IMG/VR virus record: IMGVR_UViG_3300027714_001382
Coordinates: 1-41,504 of that record
DNA from: a virus
Length of the DNA stretch: 41,504 bases
Strand: one strand, 5' to 3'
The notes under the pieces are model-generated. The model was not told where the DNA came from, made no database searches, and was given only the letters and a program-made list of their open reading frames with translations. Below, in pieces: positions 1-8,436 of this stretch (position 1 is its first letter; each line of letters starts with the position of its first letter). The translations under genes and the position numbers were made by a program.

Positions 1-1703
1 GTTATATTGTTCTCGCCAATTGCGGCAGTATTAACTGTATTAACTTTACCAACAACAACTACGTTCGATGTTAGTGTATCAATCGTTACGATGTTCTTTG
101 TCTCTTTGTTTACTATCTGACAGTTCAATAATCCTTTGGCAGTAGTCTTTTTGAATACCGAAGACGTAATAACCTTCTGATCAATCAGAGGATTAGATAT
201 TTGAGTCGGGAAGTCAAAACTGAAGTTACCTTCTACACCACCAGAGGGGGTGAAACGTTGTTGCATTTTAACATCTGCACGAGAAGATAGGATAGCAGGA
301 CTCACGTCATCAATCAATGCGAGTAGTTGCGAACGTCTGAATGCTTGTCCGAACTTACCAGTGTTAGTCGTATAGTAACTAGTCATCACGTTTCTTACAG
401 ATTCCTGTAAAGCATTGATTGACAAGTTAGTGTAATCTGGGTTATACTGAAAGAACACATTGTTTTCAATAAAAGTTAGTACTGGATCTGTGTACTTCAA
501 TCCAAAGGAGGCAATTGACAATTGATCCACCAACACACGGATGTTATCTTTAGTTGTTTCTTTGAGACTGTCAGTTACGTCTGACTTGAACTTGATAGAG
601 AGGAATGCCATACCATACTCTGGTACTAGGTTATCTTCTCCACCCCAAGCAATTATGTCACTGATCAATGAACCATATGTACGAAGTACTAATGATGCAT
701 AGTCAGCATGGGTTACCATTCTGTTCTGTGTGGCATAGCGATAAGGAGAGTTCTTACGAATAGACGCAAGTGACTCTTTGGCAGAACCACCGACTGATCG
801 GTTAGTAGTAGATACAATAGGTAATCGTTCTAGACCGATACCACTTGTGGGTTCGGTTACTTCGATAGTATTAACTGGTTCAAACAATCTTGCACCGTTG
901 GCATTAGAACCATCTACGGATAAGTATTCTATTGTGACCTTAGAACCTGCGGTAGGTACTGCGCCTAAAGTAGAACCATTACCAAACGACAACTCATAGT
1001 ATCCATTAGGTGCTTCCTTGAGTATGTAAGCAGGAGTTGTTACGTCAATGTTAGTTGCGACCTCTAGGTTAATGTATGAGGTAAAGTCACCAGAAGTTGC
1101 GCTCTCATATACCTTTACTACAGCAGTAGATCTATCCATGTTTATATCTGGGATTATATACAACGTACCTTCGGTATCTTCACCTGCGAAGAATGTCTTA
1201 GTCTTAGCAATACCTTCGAAGACAGGAATCTCTGTGGATCCCTCTAGTGTTTGGAATTGGAAGAAGTTATTACCATCGTTTGTTGCTTCGATTAACTCTT
1301 GAGTCTGGAATGTATATGACGCATCGTTAACAGAAGAGGTAAACTTATAACCAGAAGATACCTGTAATTTCTCAGGTACATCTTCTTGGTCGATACCAAT
1401 GTTAAAGGATAGGTTGACTGTCGCTTGTGCGGCACTCTTAGACGCAGGAACATAACCCAAAGTCTCTGCGTGTGACACAACACTGGATCTCAACTGTGCA
1501 GTATTCAAGAACGATTCGTTCAAGGCAAAGTTGGCAGTCAGTCCATTCATGTGCGTGTTGTATGCCAACACATCAAGAATATTTGAAAGACCTGCCGCTT
1601 CAAAGTCGTAGTCTTTAAACTCAGACTGTTGCTGTAAATATGTCTTTAAATTATTCTTTATCGCTGTGAAGTCTAAAGAAGAACTGTGTATTGTTGTTGC
1701 CAT
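1..1703 (-). CDS. 6: Baseplate wedge protein, gp6-like (3' end cut by window edge)
   Basis: This open frame starts with ATG at 1701-1703 and runs off the left edge, so at least 567 residues are present and the C-terminus is missing. The N-terminus (MATTIHSSSLDFTAIKNN, then a 'LxxYLQQQxEFKDYDFEAAG' type stretch) and the later 'NRMVTHADYASLVLRTYGSLISD' region match the gp6/baseplate J family of T4-type phages. In T4, gp6 forms the inner ring of wedges that holds the baseplate together and triggers sheath contraction. Its ATG overlaps the gp25 stop by one base (TAATG), as expected for translational coupling, and it is the last gene of the baseplate operon seen here. It is very likely a virion protein expressed late. 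The family assignment rests on recognised motifs and on the gp25 neighbour, not on a search. Confidence 0.85.
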   Translation of the reverse strand, partial: MATTIHSSSLDFTAIKNNLKTYLQQQSEFKDYDFEAAGLSNILDVLAYNTHMNGLTANFALNESFLNTAQLRSSVVSHAETLGYVPASKSAAQATVNLSFNIGIDQEDVPEKLQVSSGYKFTSSVNDASYTFQTQELIEATNDGNNFFQFQTLEGSTEIPVFEGIAKTKTFFAGEDTEGTLYIIPDINMDRSTAVVKVYESATSGDFTSYINLEVATNIDVTTPAYILKEAPNGYYELSFGNGSTLGAVPTAGSKVTIEYLSVDGSNANGARLFEPVNTIEVTEPTSGIGLERLPIVSTTNRSVGGSAKESLASIRKNSPYRYATQNRMVTHADYASLVLRTYGSLISDIIAWGGEDNLVPEYGMAFLSIKFKSDVTDSLKETTKDNIRVLVDQLSIASFGLKYTDPVLTFIENNVFFQYNPDYTNLSINALQESVRNVMTSYYTTNTGKFGQAFRRSQLLALIDDVSPAILSSRADVKMQQRFTPSGGVEGNFSFDFPTQISNPLIDQKVITSSVFKKTTAKGLLNCQIVNKETKNIVTIDTLTSNVVVVGKVNTVNTAAIGENNI

Positions 1704-2152
1704 TATCGTAACCTATTCAGTCGTGTTGTGAACTCTGCTTGTTCGCCAGAATTCAATACGTTAAAAACTAATGTTATTATAAGAGTGTTATCGTTCGGAG
1801 ACAATACACATCGGATTACCAATTTCTTATGATCAACCCTTGGTTCATACACTCTTACATTCTCTCGGATAGCAATCTTGATCTCACCTACTGTTCCTGC
1901 GTCCGCAAGTTCAAACAAATACGAATTGAGATTACATCCAAAGTATGCTTGGAATGGTTTCTCGGTTCGTGCTGTCATTAATAGGTTCTTGAGTGACTGC
2001 TTAACTGCCGCCACAGCATTCTTTTTATAAACGTCACCAGTCGGTTTCGCAGAGAAAGACATATCAATGTCTATGTACTCGCGATTATTTGTAGCGTTTA
2101 ACGTGACTTGGTTATCAAGTTTACCGTCTTCTACTGAGAATGCTCTTGCCAT
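1703..2152 (-). CDS. 25: Baseplate wedge protein, gp25-like
   Basis: A 149-residue protein of the GPW/gp25 family; T4 gp25 is slightly shorter (132). It is a wedge component that seeds sheath assembly and has a lysozyme-like fold without proven activity. Diagnostic features are the central 'LLMTARTEKPFQAYFG' block and the C-terminal 'RENVRVYEPRV' block, whose E-P-R residues are the family signature. The start is supported by TTAGGAT about 7 bases upstream. A TATAAATA late promoter lies about 28 bases upstream (2180-2187), so gp25 and gp6 may be transcribed independently of the hub genes. The gene ends in a one-base overlap with gp6. Confidence 0.9.
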   Translation of the reverse strand: MARAFSVEDGKLDNQVTLNATNNREYIDIDMSFSAKPTGDVYKKNAVAAVKQSLKNLLMTARTEKPFQAYFGCNLNSYLFELADAGTVGEIKIAIRENVRVYEPRVDHKKLVIRCVLSPNDNTLIITLVFNVLNSGEQAEFTTRLNRLR

Positions 2153-2179
2153 CTTACTATCCTAAAATTCTTATAGTTC

Positions 2180-2187
2180 TATTTATA
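2180..2187 (-). promoter_or_regulatory. T4-type late promoter before gp25
   Basis: Exact TATAAATA on the minus strand, overlapping the stop codon of the upstream 201-residue gene and about 28 bases before the gp25 ATG. T4 late promoters consist of this octamer alone and need gp55/gp33. A gp33 candidate is present in this window. Confidence 0.7.
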
Positions 2188-2788
2188 CATCTTCTAGAAC
2201 TTCTGTGAGTTCATCTGCCGATAAAAGCGACCCATTAAAGTTAGTCTGTACTTTACCACCAAATGATATATCAAAAGACTCTGGTACCTTGGGTGTCTCG
2301 ACTGCTATCTGGGCATTCAGTACACCATTAGGATTCCACATATCGTATTCTAATGAGAGTTTATCGTAGTTCATATAGTCTTTCCAATACACTGCTAGAT
2401 CAAACGTTCTCTCATAATCGATCTTTCCGTCTTCGTCAATAACCTTATATACTACCAATCTACCTTCTTGCTTAGTGAGGTTATCACCTGCGACTGTTTC
2501 TATTGGGCCACCACGGTAGACACCTTCGGTCACAATCAAACGAACGTCCTTGAACATATCAGTATTGCCGTTAACACTACGGAACAGTTCTGCGTGGAGG
2601 TATAGGTTCCGTGCGAGTTGTTTCCGTTCTGTCTGGTTATTTTGATACTTTGATACTGTGGTCAAACTACAAGGGTTACCTTTCGTACCAAGGAACTTGG
2701 ACAATGCCACTCCCGGTGCTAGTTTTGTACTAGACAATATTATGTCTTGGAAGTTAGGGTTGAACTTCTGGTCAGGTAAAACTATCAT
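2183..2788 (-). CDS. Baseplate-operon protein of unknown function
   Basis: A 201-residue soluble protein that I do not recognise. It lies between the beta-helix spike gene and gp25 in the baseplate operon, so it is probably a virion or baseplate-assembly protein. Its start overlaps the upstream stop as ATGA (4 bases), with GAGGAAA about 10 bases upstream. The sequence is rich in beta-strand-forming segments (for example 'DVRLIVTEGVYRG', 'GRLVVYKVIDEDG', 'FDLAVYWKDYMNYDKLSLEY'), with no membrane segment and no signal peptide. Two cysteines at most are visible and no catalytic motif. The function is inferred only from position. Confidence 0.7.
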   Translation of the reverse strand: MIVLPDQKFNPNFQDIILSSTKLAPGVALSKFLGTKGNPCSLTTVSKYQNNQTERKQLARNLYLHAELFRSVNGNTDMFKDVRLIVTEGVYRGGPIETVAGDNLTKQEGRLVVYKVIDEDGKIDYERTFDLAVYWKDYMNYDKLSLEYDMWNPNGVLNAQIAVETPKVPESFDISFGGKVQTNFNGSLLSADELTEVLEDV

Positions 2789-4224
2789 TTGAATATCTTT
2801 CCTCTATGGTCTATTGAGTTGCCTAATGGAGTGTATCCAAACTTAGGAGTTGTAGCAGTTCCTTTCGCAACACGACCTATCTTGAATGGTAGTGGTGCTT
2901 CCCATTGGGCACTTATCACTTCGTTCTGTATCATTATGTCAACAAACTTATTATCTTCGGCATTCGTAATTGTACGGTTGGCAACGTCTCTTAGCGTTGA
3001 TCTAATCTCATCGATGGTTGGGTCTTTCTCGAACAACCCTGCGTAATCGTCTCGTAATAATAATGAGTTTCTTAATGCGTCCTTTGGATCTACTTTAACA
3101 GCACGGATAGAAAGATGACCATCAGAGAGTATGCCAGAGACAGCATCACAAATTGGTACTGGTTTAACAGGAACTTCACTCTCCATATTGGTAGGTACTT
3201 CTGGGGCACCACCGCTTGGTTGTCCCGGACTTTCCTTACTTGCTTTCTCGGAAGTCTTGGCATTCTCTGCTTTGTACGCATAGTTAGATTTGATTGCTTC
3301 TAGTGCCTGTCCGTGAAATGAACCATAGAAAGATGCGCCAGAAGTAAATGGTACAGCACCCTGTGGCCCCATATAGACAGGAGATGTAAACTCAACTGCC
3401 TCACCACCAATCACGCCCTTCATACCAATTACTGATATTTCGGTCGCAGAGATATTACCTTGGAGTGCGGTGATCGCAAACTCTTCTTCTGCCGACACTT
3501 GGAAACGGTTACCAGTGAACATCTCGATCTCTGCGCCAATCTGGTTTCTCCAGTATCCCTTAACGATATGATTCTCGTTACCCAATACTATACGCGACTC
3601 GTGTTCTACTGTCTTCTGGACGTGAGTTCCTTTGGTAAGATAGTTTGTGTTCAATCCTACTTCGGTTATGTTGTTCTTTCTTACCTTGGTGTTTTGATTG
3701 CCATTAGTGTTGACGTTGTAGTCACCCCCAACATTGACATTGTAATCTCCAGTAACTTCTAGGTTGAGGTTACCATTATACACCAACTTACCATTACCTT
3801 CAACAATAACAGTTTGGTCACCCCCAGTTACTTCAACCTTGTTATTCAAAGAAGAGATAATAACAGATCCATCTGCCCGAACTTCTACACCTGCGCCTGT
3901 ACGATGTTTGATAAGTACGCGTTCGCCACCGGGAGTATCATCGTATGAGATGATATGTCCAGAGGAAGTCTCTTTGACTTGGTTGAAAGGGAAACGAGAA
4001 GGTTCTTGGTCTTCTAGATTCAGCGATACCCCTTCGGTACCACCACCCAGATAAAGGTTCTCTACCTTTAGTCCACGAGCAGATTTGTTTATCGAAGATC
4101 CGTAGTGGTATTCTCTCTTGGGATACTCGCCTGTAGGATCTTGGAAACCATCAATTGGTACTCCTTCGGTATTCTCTACTGAAGGATTGTCACCTATTGA
4201 TACTTTTTTATTTGTTGTAGTCAT
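2785..4224 (-). CDS. Central spike protein with gp5C-like triple-stranded beta-helix
   Basis: A 479-residue protein. Residues about 95-260 contain the short, evenly spaced V/G/N/D-rich repeats (VTGDYNVNVGGDYNVNTNGN region) typical of the intertwined beta-helix needle formed by the C-terminal part of T4 gp5 and by VgrG proteins. No OB fold and no lysozyme domain are visible here; those functions sit in neighbouring genes. Residues about 310-355 are low-complexity (A/K/E/S/P), followed by a C-terminal domain (about 355-479) that I do not recognise and that could be a tip or cargo domain. The start and stop overlap both neighbours by ATGA. It is likely the membrane-piercing shaft below the hub. 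The role is inferred from repeat structure and position. Confidence 0.7.
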   Translation of the reverse strand: MTTTNKKVSIGDNPSVENTEGVPIDGFQDPTGEYPKREYHYGSSINKSARGLKVENLYLGGGTEGVSLNLEDQEPSRFPFNQVKETSSGHIISYDDTPGGERVLIKHRTGAGVEVRADGSVIISSLNNKVEVTGGDQTVIVEGNGKLVYNGNLNLEVTGDYNVNVGGDYNVNTNGNQNTKVRKNNITEVGLNTNYLTKGTHVQKTVEHESRIVLGNENHIVKGYWRNQIGAEIEMFTGNRFQVSAEEEFAITALQGNISATEISVIGMKGVIGGEAVEFTSPVYMGPQGAVPFTSGASFYGSFHGQALEAIKSNYAYKAENAKTSEKASKESPGQPSGGAPEVPTNMESEVPVKPVPICDAVSGILSDGHLSIRAVKVDPKDALRNSLLLRDDYAGLFEKDPTIDEIRSTLRDVANRTITNAEDNKFVDIMIQNEVISAQWEAPLPFKIGRVAKGTATTPKFGYTPLGNSIDHRGKIFK

Positions 4225-6221
4225 ACTGCTCTCTTCGTAATCAAGTCTTTCAGTGATAATGATGTTTCGGTCAGAAGGTCTTCGTACACACTCTTCTTGC
4301 CGAACTTGTTTTCGACATAAGACACAACATCAAAGTATGGATCTTGAGAGTTTCGATCTATAGCATTATGACCCATCACTTGACCACCCGAAACTTTCAG
4401 GTAGAATGATTCACATATTGCTTCTAGAGTCTTCATCTGTGCTTGGGTAAATGATGAAGCACTTAGATTCAACAACGGATAGTCTGCTTCGGACGGTACG
4501 TTAACACCACCGACCAATACAACATCAATACAGTTCTTGTCGTGACCCAGAATAGCACTGGCAGTACTCGGAGTATCCGTTGGGATACCGCGTTGTAGTG
4601 TACCATCGCGCCTAATGACATAGTGATATTGAATACCATCATGCCCTGCTTCGATGTGTCGTATATGAATCTCTTCACTACCGATATTAGCATTGGTGTA
4701 ACTCTCGGTGGCATGGACAACTATCTCGCTAACTTCACGAGTTGTCTTGAAGATCTCTAACTGAAGTTCTTCCTTAGAGTTAACATAAGGGAATACTTTA
4801 GTACTTGATTCTTTATATCTTTTGGCAAGGACTGCTAGATCGACTTCTTCTTTATAGAATGTACCTGCTTCGGATACATTAGATCCTGCGATAGTAGTAG
4901 TCACTGCTTCTAATGATGATTCAATCTTGTCTTGAGTAGAACTAAACTTCTGTACTTCTGCGGTAGGAATACCTGCCGCCCTTGCTTTAGACTCTACTAG
5001 TTCTTTAAAACCAGTTACAGTAGAAGCATTATCACCTGCTTCAGCAATAACCTTCTTCATAGCAGGACTAGGATCTGCCGCTTGTGCCAGTATCACTGCC
5101 GCTTTAGTCTTAGAAACATCATCACCCTTTTGCATAAGAAGTGTTAATTCGGAAACCTTTTCATCAGATAATGGCAACCCACCTATCGCACCTGCGAAAG
5201 CACTTCTCAATGTACCTGTCAATTGTTCTCCCAATACTTGTAACGAACCCACCACATCAGATAATCCATCAGCAACTTGACCAACAATATTAGAAATACC
5301 TTCGCCTACTGCCTTAGTGATGCTACTCAATAACTTATCCAATCCATCGGAGTCTTCAATAGATTCAGTAAGATCACCGACAGTAGTTTCTAATTTGTCT
5401 TGTAGTCCACCAAGCGCAGATCCTACAGCATTTGCGGCAGTTTCAGCGGCAGTATCAGCAAGACCTTCTACGGCACTTACCGCACCCAGAATATCACCGA
5501 CTAATGAATCTTTTTTCTGCATTACCTCCTTCATGGCGGCATTACCTTTCAACGCATCCTGTCCAACACCACCGCTTTGTTTACTTGCTTCACCTGCCAC
5601 AGTGGATATCTTCGCGAGGATAGTTGCTTTAGAATCTTTTGCTTCTCCTATAGCACCTGCGATAGCATCTACGGCAGACCCACCCAAAGACACAATAGTA
5701 ATTGGTTCGAGTGGAGGTACGATTCCAGTCAAGGAAGTCATTACTTCATTTACATTCTGAGTTACATCAGCACCAAGTGTCACGGTAGGAACCAATGATC
5801 CCAAGGATGCAGAATCGTGTCCTACTAGATCACCTGCGCTATCGAATACATTTGTTTGGATAACCTGTGCTACCATTGAGGTAGTCGCGGCACCCAGTGT
5901 CTTTACCTTGAATGCGGCAGGATCAGTACTAGGGAATGCTGTAGCACTAGGCATCATCTGATTCAACTTACTAGAGGTATCACCTGATAATACATTATTT
6001 AATAGTTTGCTTGGATCGGTCTGACTAATAGGACAGTTGTCTAAACTCTCATAACCATTCGTCAACACACCTACGTCACTACCAAGCACGGTCAACGTGT
6101 TTGCTTTCTTTACTTCGGTAGCATTCTTTGCCGCTTGTAAAATATTACCAGTGTGCGACTCTGCTCCGACCTGTTTGGCATTGGAGGAAAGTTTAGCATT
6201 GATTGTATCTATCTTAGACAT
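4221..6221 (-). CDS. Baseplate protein with C-terminal N-acetylmuramoyl-L-alanine amidase domain
   Basis: A 666-residue protein. The first ~460 residues are Ala/Gly/Ser-rich and probably helical, with several glycine-rich hydrophobic stretches, resembling tape-measure or hub-associated sequence. The C-terminal ~170 residues carry an Amidase_2/PGRP-type fold: 'EIVVHATESY' (His about 503), 'QYHYVIRRDGTLQRG', a 'VVLVGG' strand, 'TQAQMKTLEAI', then 'VMGHNAIDR' (His about 618) and 'DPYFDV' (Asp about 627). These two His and one Asp fit the zinc ligands of this family (T7 lysozyme/AmiD type). It would cleave the amide bond between muramic acid and the stem peptide during injection. The gene lies between the OB-fold lysozyme gene (2-base gap) and the beta-helix gene (ATGA overlap). 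Confidence 0.8.
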   Translation of the reverse strand: MSKIDTINAKLSSNAKQVGAESHTGNILQAAKNATEVKKANTLTVLGSDVGVLTNGYESLDNCPISQTDPSKLLNNVLSGDTSSKLNQMMPSATAFPSTDPAAFKVKTLGAATTSMVAQVIQTNVFDSAGDLVGHDSASLGSLVPTVTLGADVTQNVNEVMTSLTGIVPPLEPITIVSLGGSAVDAIAGAIGEAKDSKATILAKISTVAGEASKQSGGVGQDALKGNAAMKEVMQKKDSLVGDILGAVSAVEGLADTAAETAANAVGSALGGLQDKLETTVGDLTESIEDSDGLDKLLSSITKAVGEGISNIVGQVADGLSDVVGSLQVLGEQLTGTLRSAFAGAIGGLPLSDEKVSELTLLMQKGDDVSKTKAAVILAQAADPSPAMKKVIAEAGDNASTVTGFKELVESKARAAGIPTAEVQKFSSTQDKIESSLEAVTTTIAGSNVSEAGTFYKEEVDLAVLAKRYKESSTKVFPYVNSKEELQLEIFKTTREVSEIVVHATESYTNANIGSEEIHIRHIEAGHDGIQYHYVIRRDGTLQRGIPTDTPSTASAILGHDKNCIDVVLVGGVNVPSEADYPLLNLSASSFTQAQMKTLEAICESFYLKVSGGQVMGHNAIDRNSQDPYFDVVSYVENKFGKKSVYEDLLTETSLSLKDLITKRAV

Positions 6222-6223
6222 CG

Positions 6224-7090
6224 TTATACCTTATTAGCATATATTTCATATACTCTCTTGACTTGGGAACTATAATCGTTTACAATAGGAGCATAGAATC
6301 GAGAAAGTATCTCACCTAAAGACTTACCTTTACTCTTATCAATAACATCAGAGTTAAGTATACGAACGTTCGCATCTACCTTTGTAGTATTTAGTTCAAA
6401 CATAATGAAGGCAAGTTGTACGCTAAAATACATCCACGAAGTACTAAACTGTTTGAGTCGAGTTAATCTTATGTCGCTCCATCCCATCAATCCAAGACCA
6501 CCTGCATTCTCATAAGTAGTATCGAATGTAGGGTTTGTCTCTGCCATAATACCCACGATAGCACACGACTGCTTGATTGTGTAACCATTTGACAAAAAGA
6601 ATCTAACAGCAATATCTCTACGATACTTTGCCATCACTTCCGTGATAGGTTGCTTAGACAATTCGTTGCCAAGGGAAGGATCATTCTCATTGATACCTGA
6701 TACAGATATATTGTAGAACTCTGTGTTAGGATCAGTTCTTTCGGTTAGATCTTGATATGCAACAGATTTCTGTACTGGACTAGGGTATTCGGTACGAGGT
6801 ATTGACCCAAGGATCAAGGGAACCTGAGACTGTTTGCCGTCCATAAAGAAACCAAAGACTAGTGCCCCTGATTCTATTCTTGGAGTAGTACCCAAACCAG
6901 ACACACCACCTTCGGTAGTTGGTAATACAACCTGTGCCCAAGGTAGATCGTTCTGTGCTATTTGACGAGCAGACGGATTATGTACACCGTGTATGCGCAC
7001 TCGTACCCTACCTTCGAAACCATAAGGGGGTGTTCCGTCAATGACATCGCCCACGAACCATCGTGTCTTGTCTCCATAATACTTAATCAT
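6224..7090 (-). CDS. 5: Hub protein: gp5-type OB fold fused to a phage tail lysozyme-like domain
   Basis: A 288-residue protein. Residues about 8-97 match the gp5/VgrG OB fold ('WFVGDVIDG..GRVRVRIHGVHNPS', 'LPWAQVVLPTTEGG', 'ESGALVFGFFMDGK', 'PLILGSIP'). Residues about 155-285 resemble the phage tail lysozyme family (Phage_lysozyme2): 'IAVRFFLSNGYTIKQSCAIVGIMAETNPTF' with candidate catalytic Glu184, then 'GGLGLMGWSDIRLTRLKQF' in place of the usual 'G.AQW...R...L', and 'LAFIMFELN'. T4 gp5 has OB fold, lysozyme and beta-helix in one chain; here the beta-helix is a separate gene. It lies directly downstream of the gp27-like gene (ATGA overlap), as the gp27-gp5 partnership predicts. The lysozyme assignment is motif-based. 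Confidence 0.75.
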   Translation of the reverse strand: MIKYYGDKTRWFVGDVIDGTPPYGFEGRVRVRIHGVHNPSARQIAQNDLPWAQVVLPTTEGGVSGLGTTPRIESGALVFGFFMDGKQSQVPLILGSIPRTEYPSPVQKSVAYQDLTERTDPNTEFYNISVSGINENDPSLGNELSKQPITEVMAKYRRDIAVRFFLSNGYTIKQSCAIVGIMAETNPTFDTTYENAGGLGLMGWSDIRLTRLKQFSTSWMYFSVQLAFIMFELNTTKVDANVRILNSDVIDKSKGKSLGEILSRFYAPIVNDYSSQVKRVYEIYANKV

Positions 7091-8436
7091 TTTGATCCCT
7101 TCTCTAATTTGAACACGGTAAGTGCCACATCGTGACGAGTGTTCTTAAAGGTATGTCTTGTATTGTAAACAAGGAAATCACCACTCCTCAGTCTATCAAG
7201 TCCACCATCCTTACCGTTATCATCATTCAATACATTGATCTTAATCTTGTCACCAACAGTACCACCAGACTTAATGAATCCCGGTCCCGGTAATGTAACG
7301 TCAATCATATTCTTGTAGATTGCATTACGGTATGCCAGATTCTCTATCTTCTTGAGAAACATAGCAGGACTTACTTCGTCGTGTAAAGACTTCTTATCAC
7401 CATATACTCCACGAGAAACTACATTGTGGAATATCTGTGCGTCTGTGTCATGTAGATGATCGCCAGAGATGTTAACAGTATCAAAGTCAGGTGTCTTATA
7501 TTCGGGATCATATATGTTCTGTTTGGTCTTATCAATAAGACCTGCCTCATGTGCTTGATCAATCATGCGGTCTATACTAAAATGCTGAGAAGTGTTACGT
7601 CCGTTAGATATATCAGTAACAGTATATCTTGAACCAATACCACCTGTCTGTAGTTGTTTAAATGTATTCTGTAATGACGTAGACTTCATACTCTGTACTT
7701 GGAAGTACTGTGACGTAGGACTGCCAGTCAACTCTTGTGCCTGTGTATTGGCAGGAGAGAACAGGAATGGTATATCTTCATTCCAAGCAGGTTGTTCCAA
7801 CATCTTATCCAGAGACCCAAGTCGTATGTTCTTGTCAAACGCAGTACCATATAAGAAGAATGGCATACCAAGGTTAGTTGTTGCTTTACCGCACAACCAT
7901 GATGCCGCTTCTAATGGATGCATATAGGGTATGATACCACGGAAGTTACCTTGGACAGACTCAGACGCATAAGACATATCAACATCAGCACCACACTCAT
8001 TACCACATAACTTTAGGATCTCGGTGTTGAGATCATCCTTTACTGAACGAGAGATGTTCTTGGTCTTGCTGATCATTGCGTGTTCGTCCATAAAGGAGAA
8101 CACATAGATCGAAGAAGAACCAGAGTTAGATGACTTGACAATAGTATCAATGCCTGTTAGAATAAAACTTCTATCCATAACAACATCTTCATTCTCACTA
8201 GCAGACAACTCACTTGTCATTTGGATATTAAGTCTTTCTGTACCAGAGAATGTAATACTATCAAAGATTGCCTGATCATCAGAGATCGCAATCTGTCCTG
8301 TCACATATGGTTTATCCAAAGATTCGAAGAACACGAGTTCAACAATCAATGGACGAACATCCAAGGTAAACTGATCACCCATCCTATCGGACGTAATCTC
8401 TGCTACCTTGTATTTAAACTGGGATTGTCTTTCCAT
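7087..8436 (-). CDS. 27: Baseplate central hub protein, gp27-like
   Basis: A 449-residue protein (T4 gp27 has 391). It begins with a tail-tube-like beta domain ('VELVFFESLDKPYVTGQIAISDD', 'ERLNIQMTSEL', 'SSSIYVFSFMDEHAM') and has 'LEAASWLCGKA..NLGMPFFLYGTAF', a pattern I associate with gp27/gpD-type hub proteins. The C-terminus 'GDKIKINVLND...LRSGDFLVYNTRHTFKN..HDVALTVFKLEKG' also fits the second tube domain. The trimeric hub bridges six-fold baseplate and three-fold spike. Its place between gp53 and the OB-fold gene supports the call. Overlaps are one base upstream and ATGA downstream. Sequence identity to T4 gp27 is probably low, so the call relies on domain pattern and neighbours. Confidence 0.65.
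   Translation of the reverse strand: MERQSQFKYKVAEITSDRMGDQFTLDVRPLIVELVFFESLDKPYVTGQIAISDDQAIFDSITFSGTERLNIQMTSELSASENEDVVMDRSFILTGIDTIVKSSNSGSSSIYVFSFMDEHAMISKTKNISRSVKDDLNTEILKLCGNECGADVDMSYASESVQGNFRGIIPYMHPLEAASWLCGKATTNLGMPFFLYGTAFDKNIRLGSLDKMLEQPAWNEDIPFLFSPANTQAQELTGSPTSQYFQVQSMKSTSLQNTFKQLQTGGIGSRYTVTDISNGRNTSQHFSIDRMIDQAHEAGLIDKTKQNIYDPEYKTPDFDTVNISGDHLHDTDAQIFHNVVSRGVYGDKKSLHDEVSPAMFLKKIENLAYRNAIYKNMIDVTLPGPGFIKSGGTVGDKIKINVLNDDNGKDGGLDRLRSGDFLVYNTRHTFKNTRHDVALTVFKLEKGSK

Noticed and set aside
5317-5760. Open frame of 147 codons on the plus strand
   Set aside because: Antisense to the Ala-rich part of the amidase gene; mirror of GCN codons explains the open frame.
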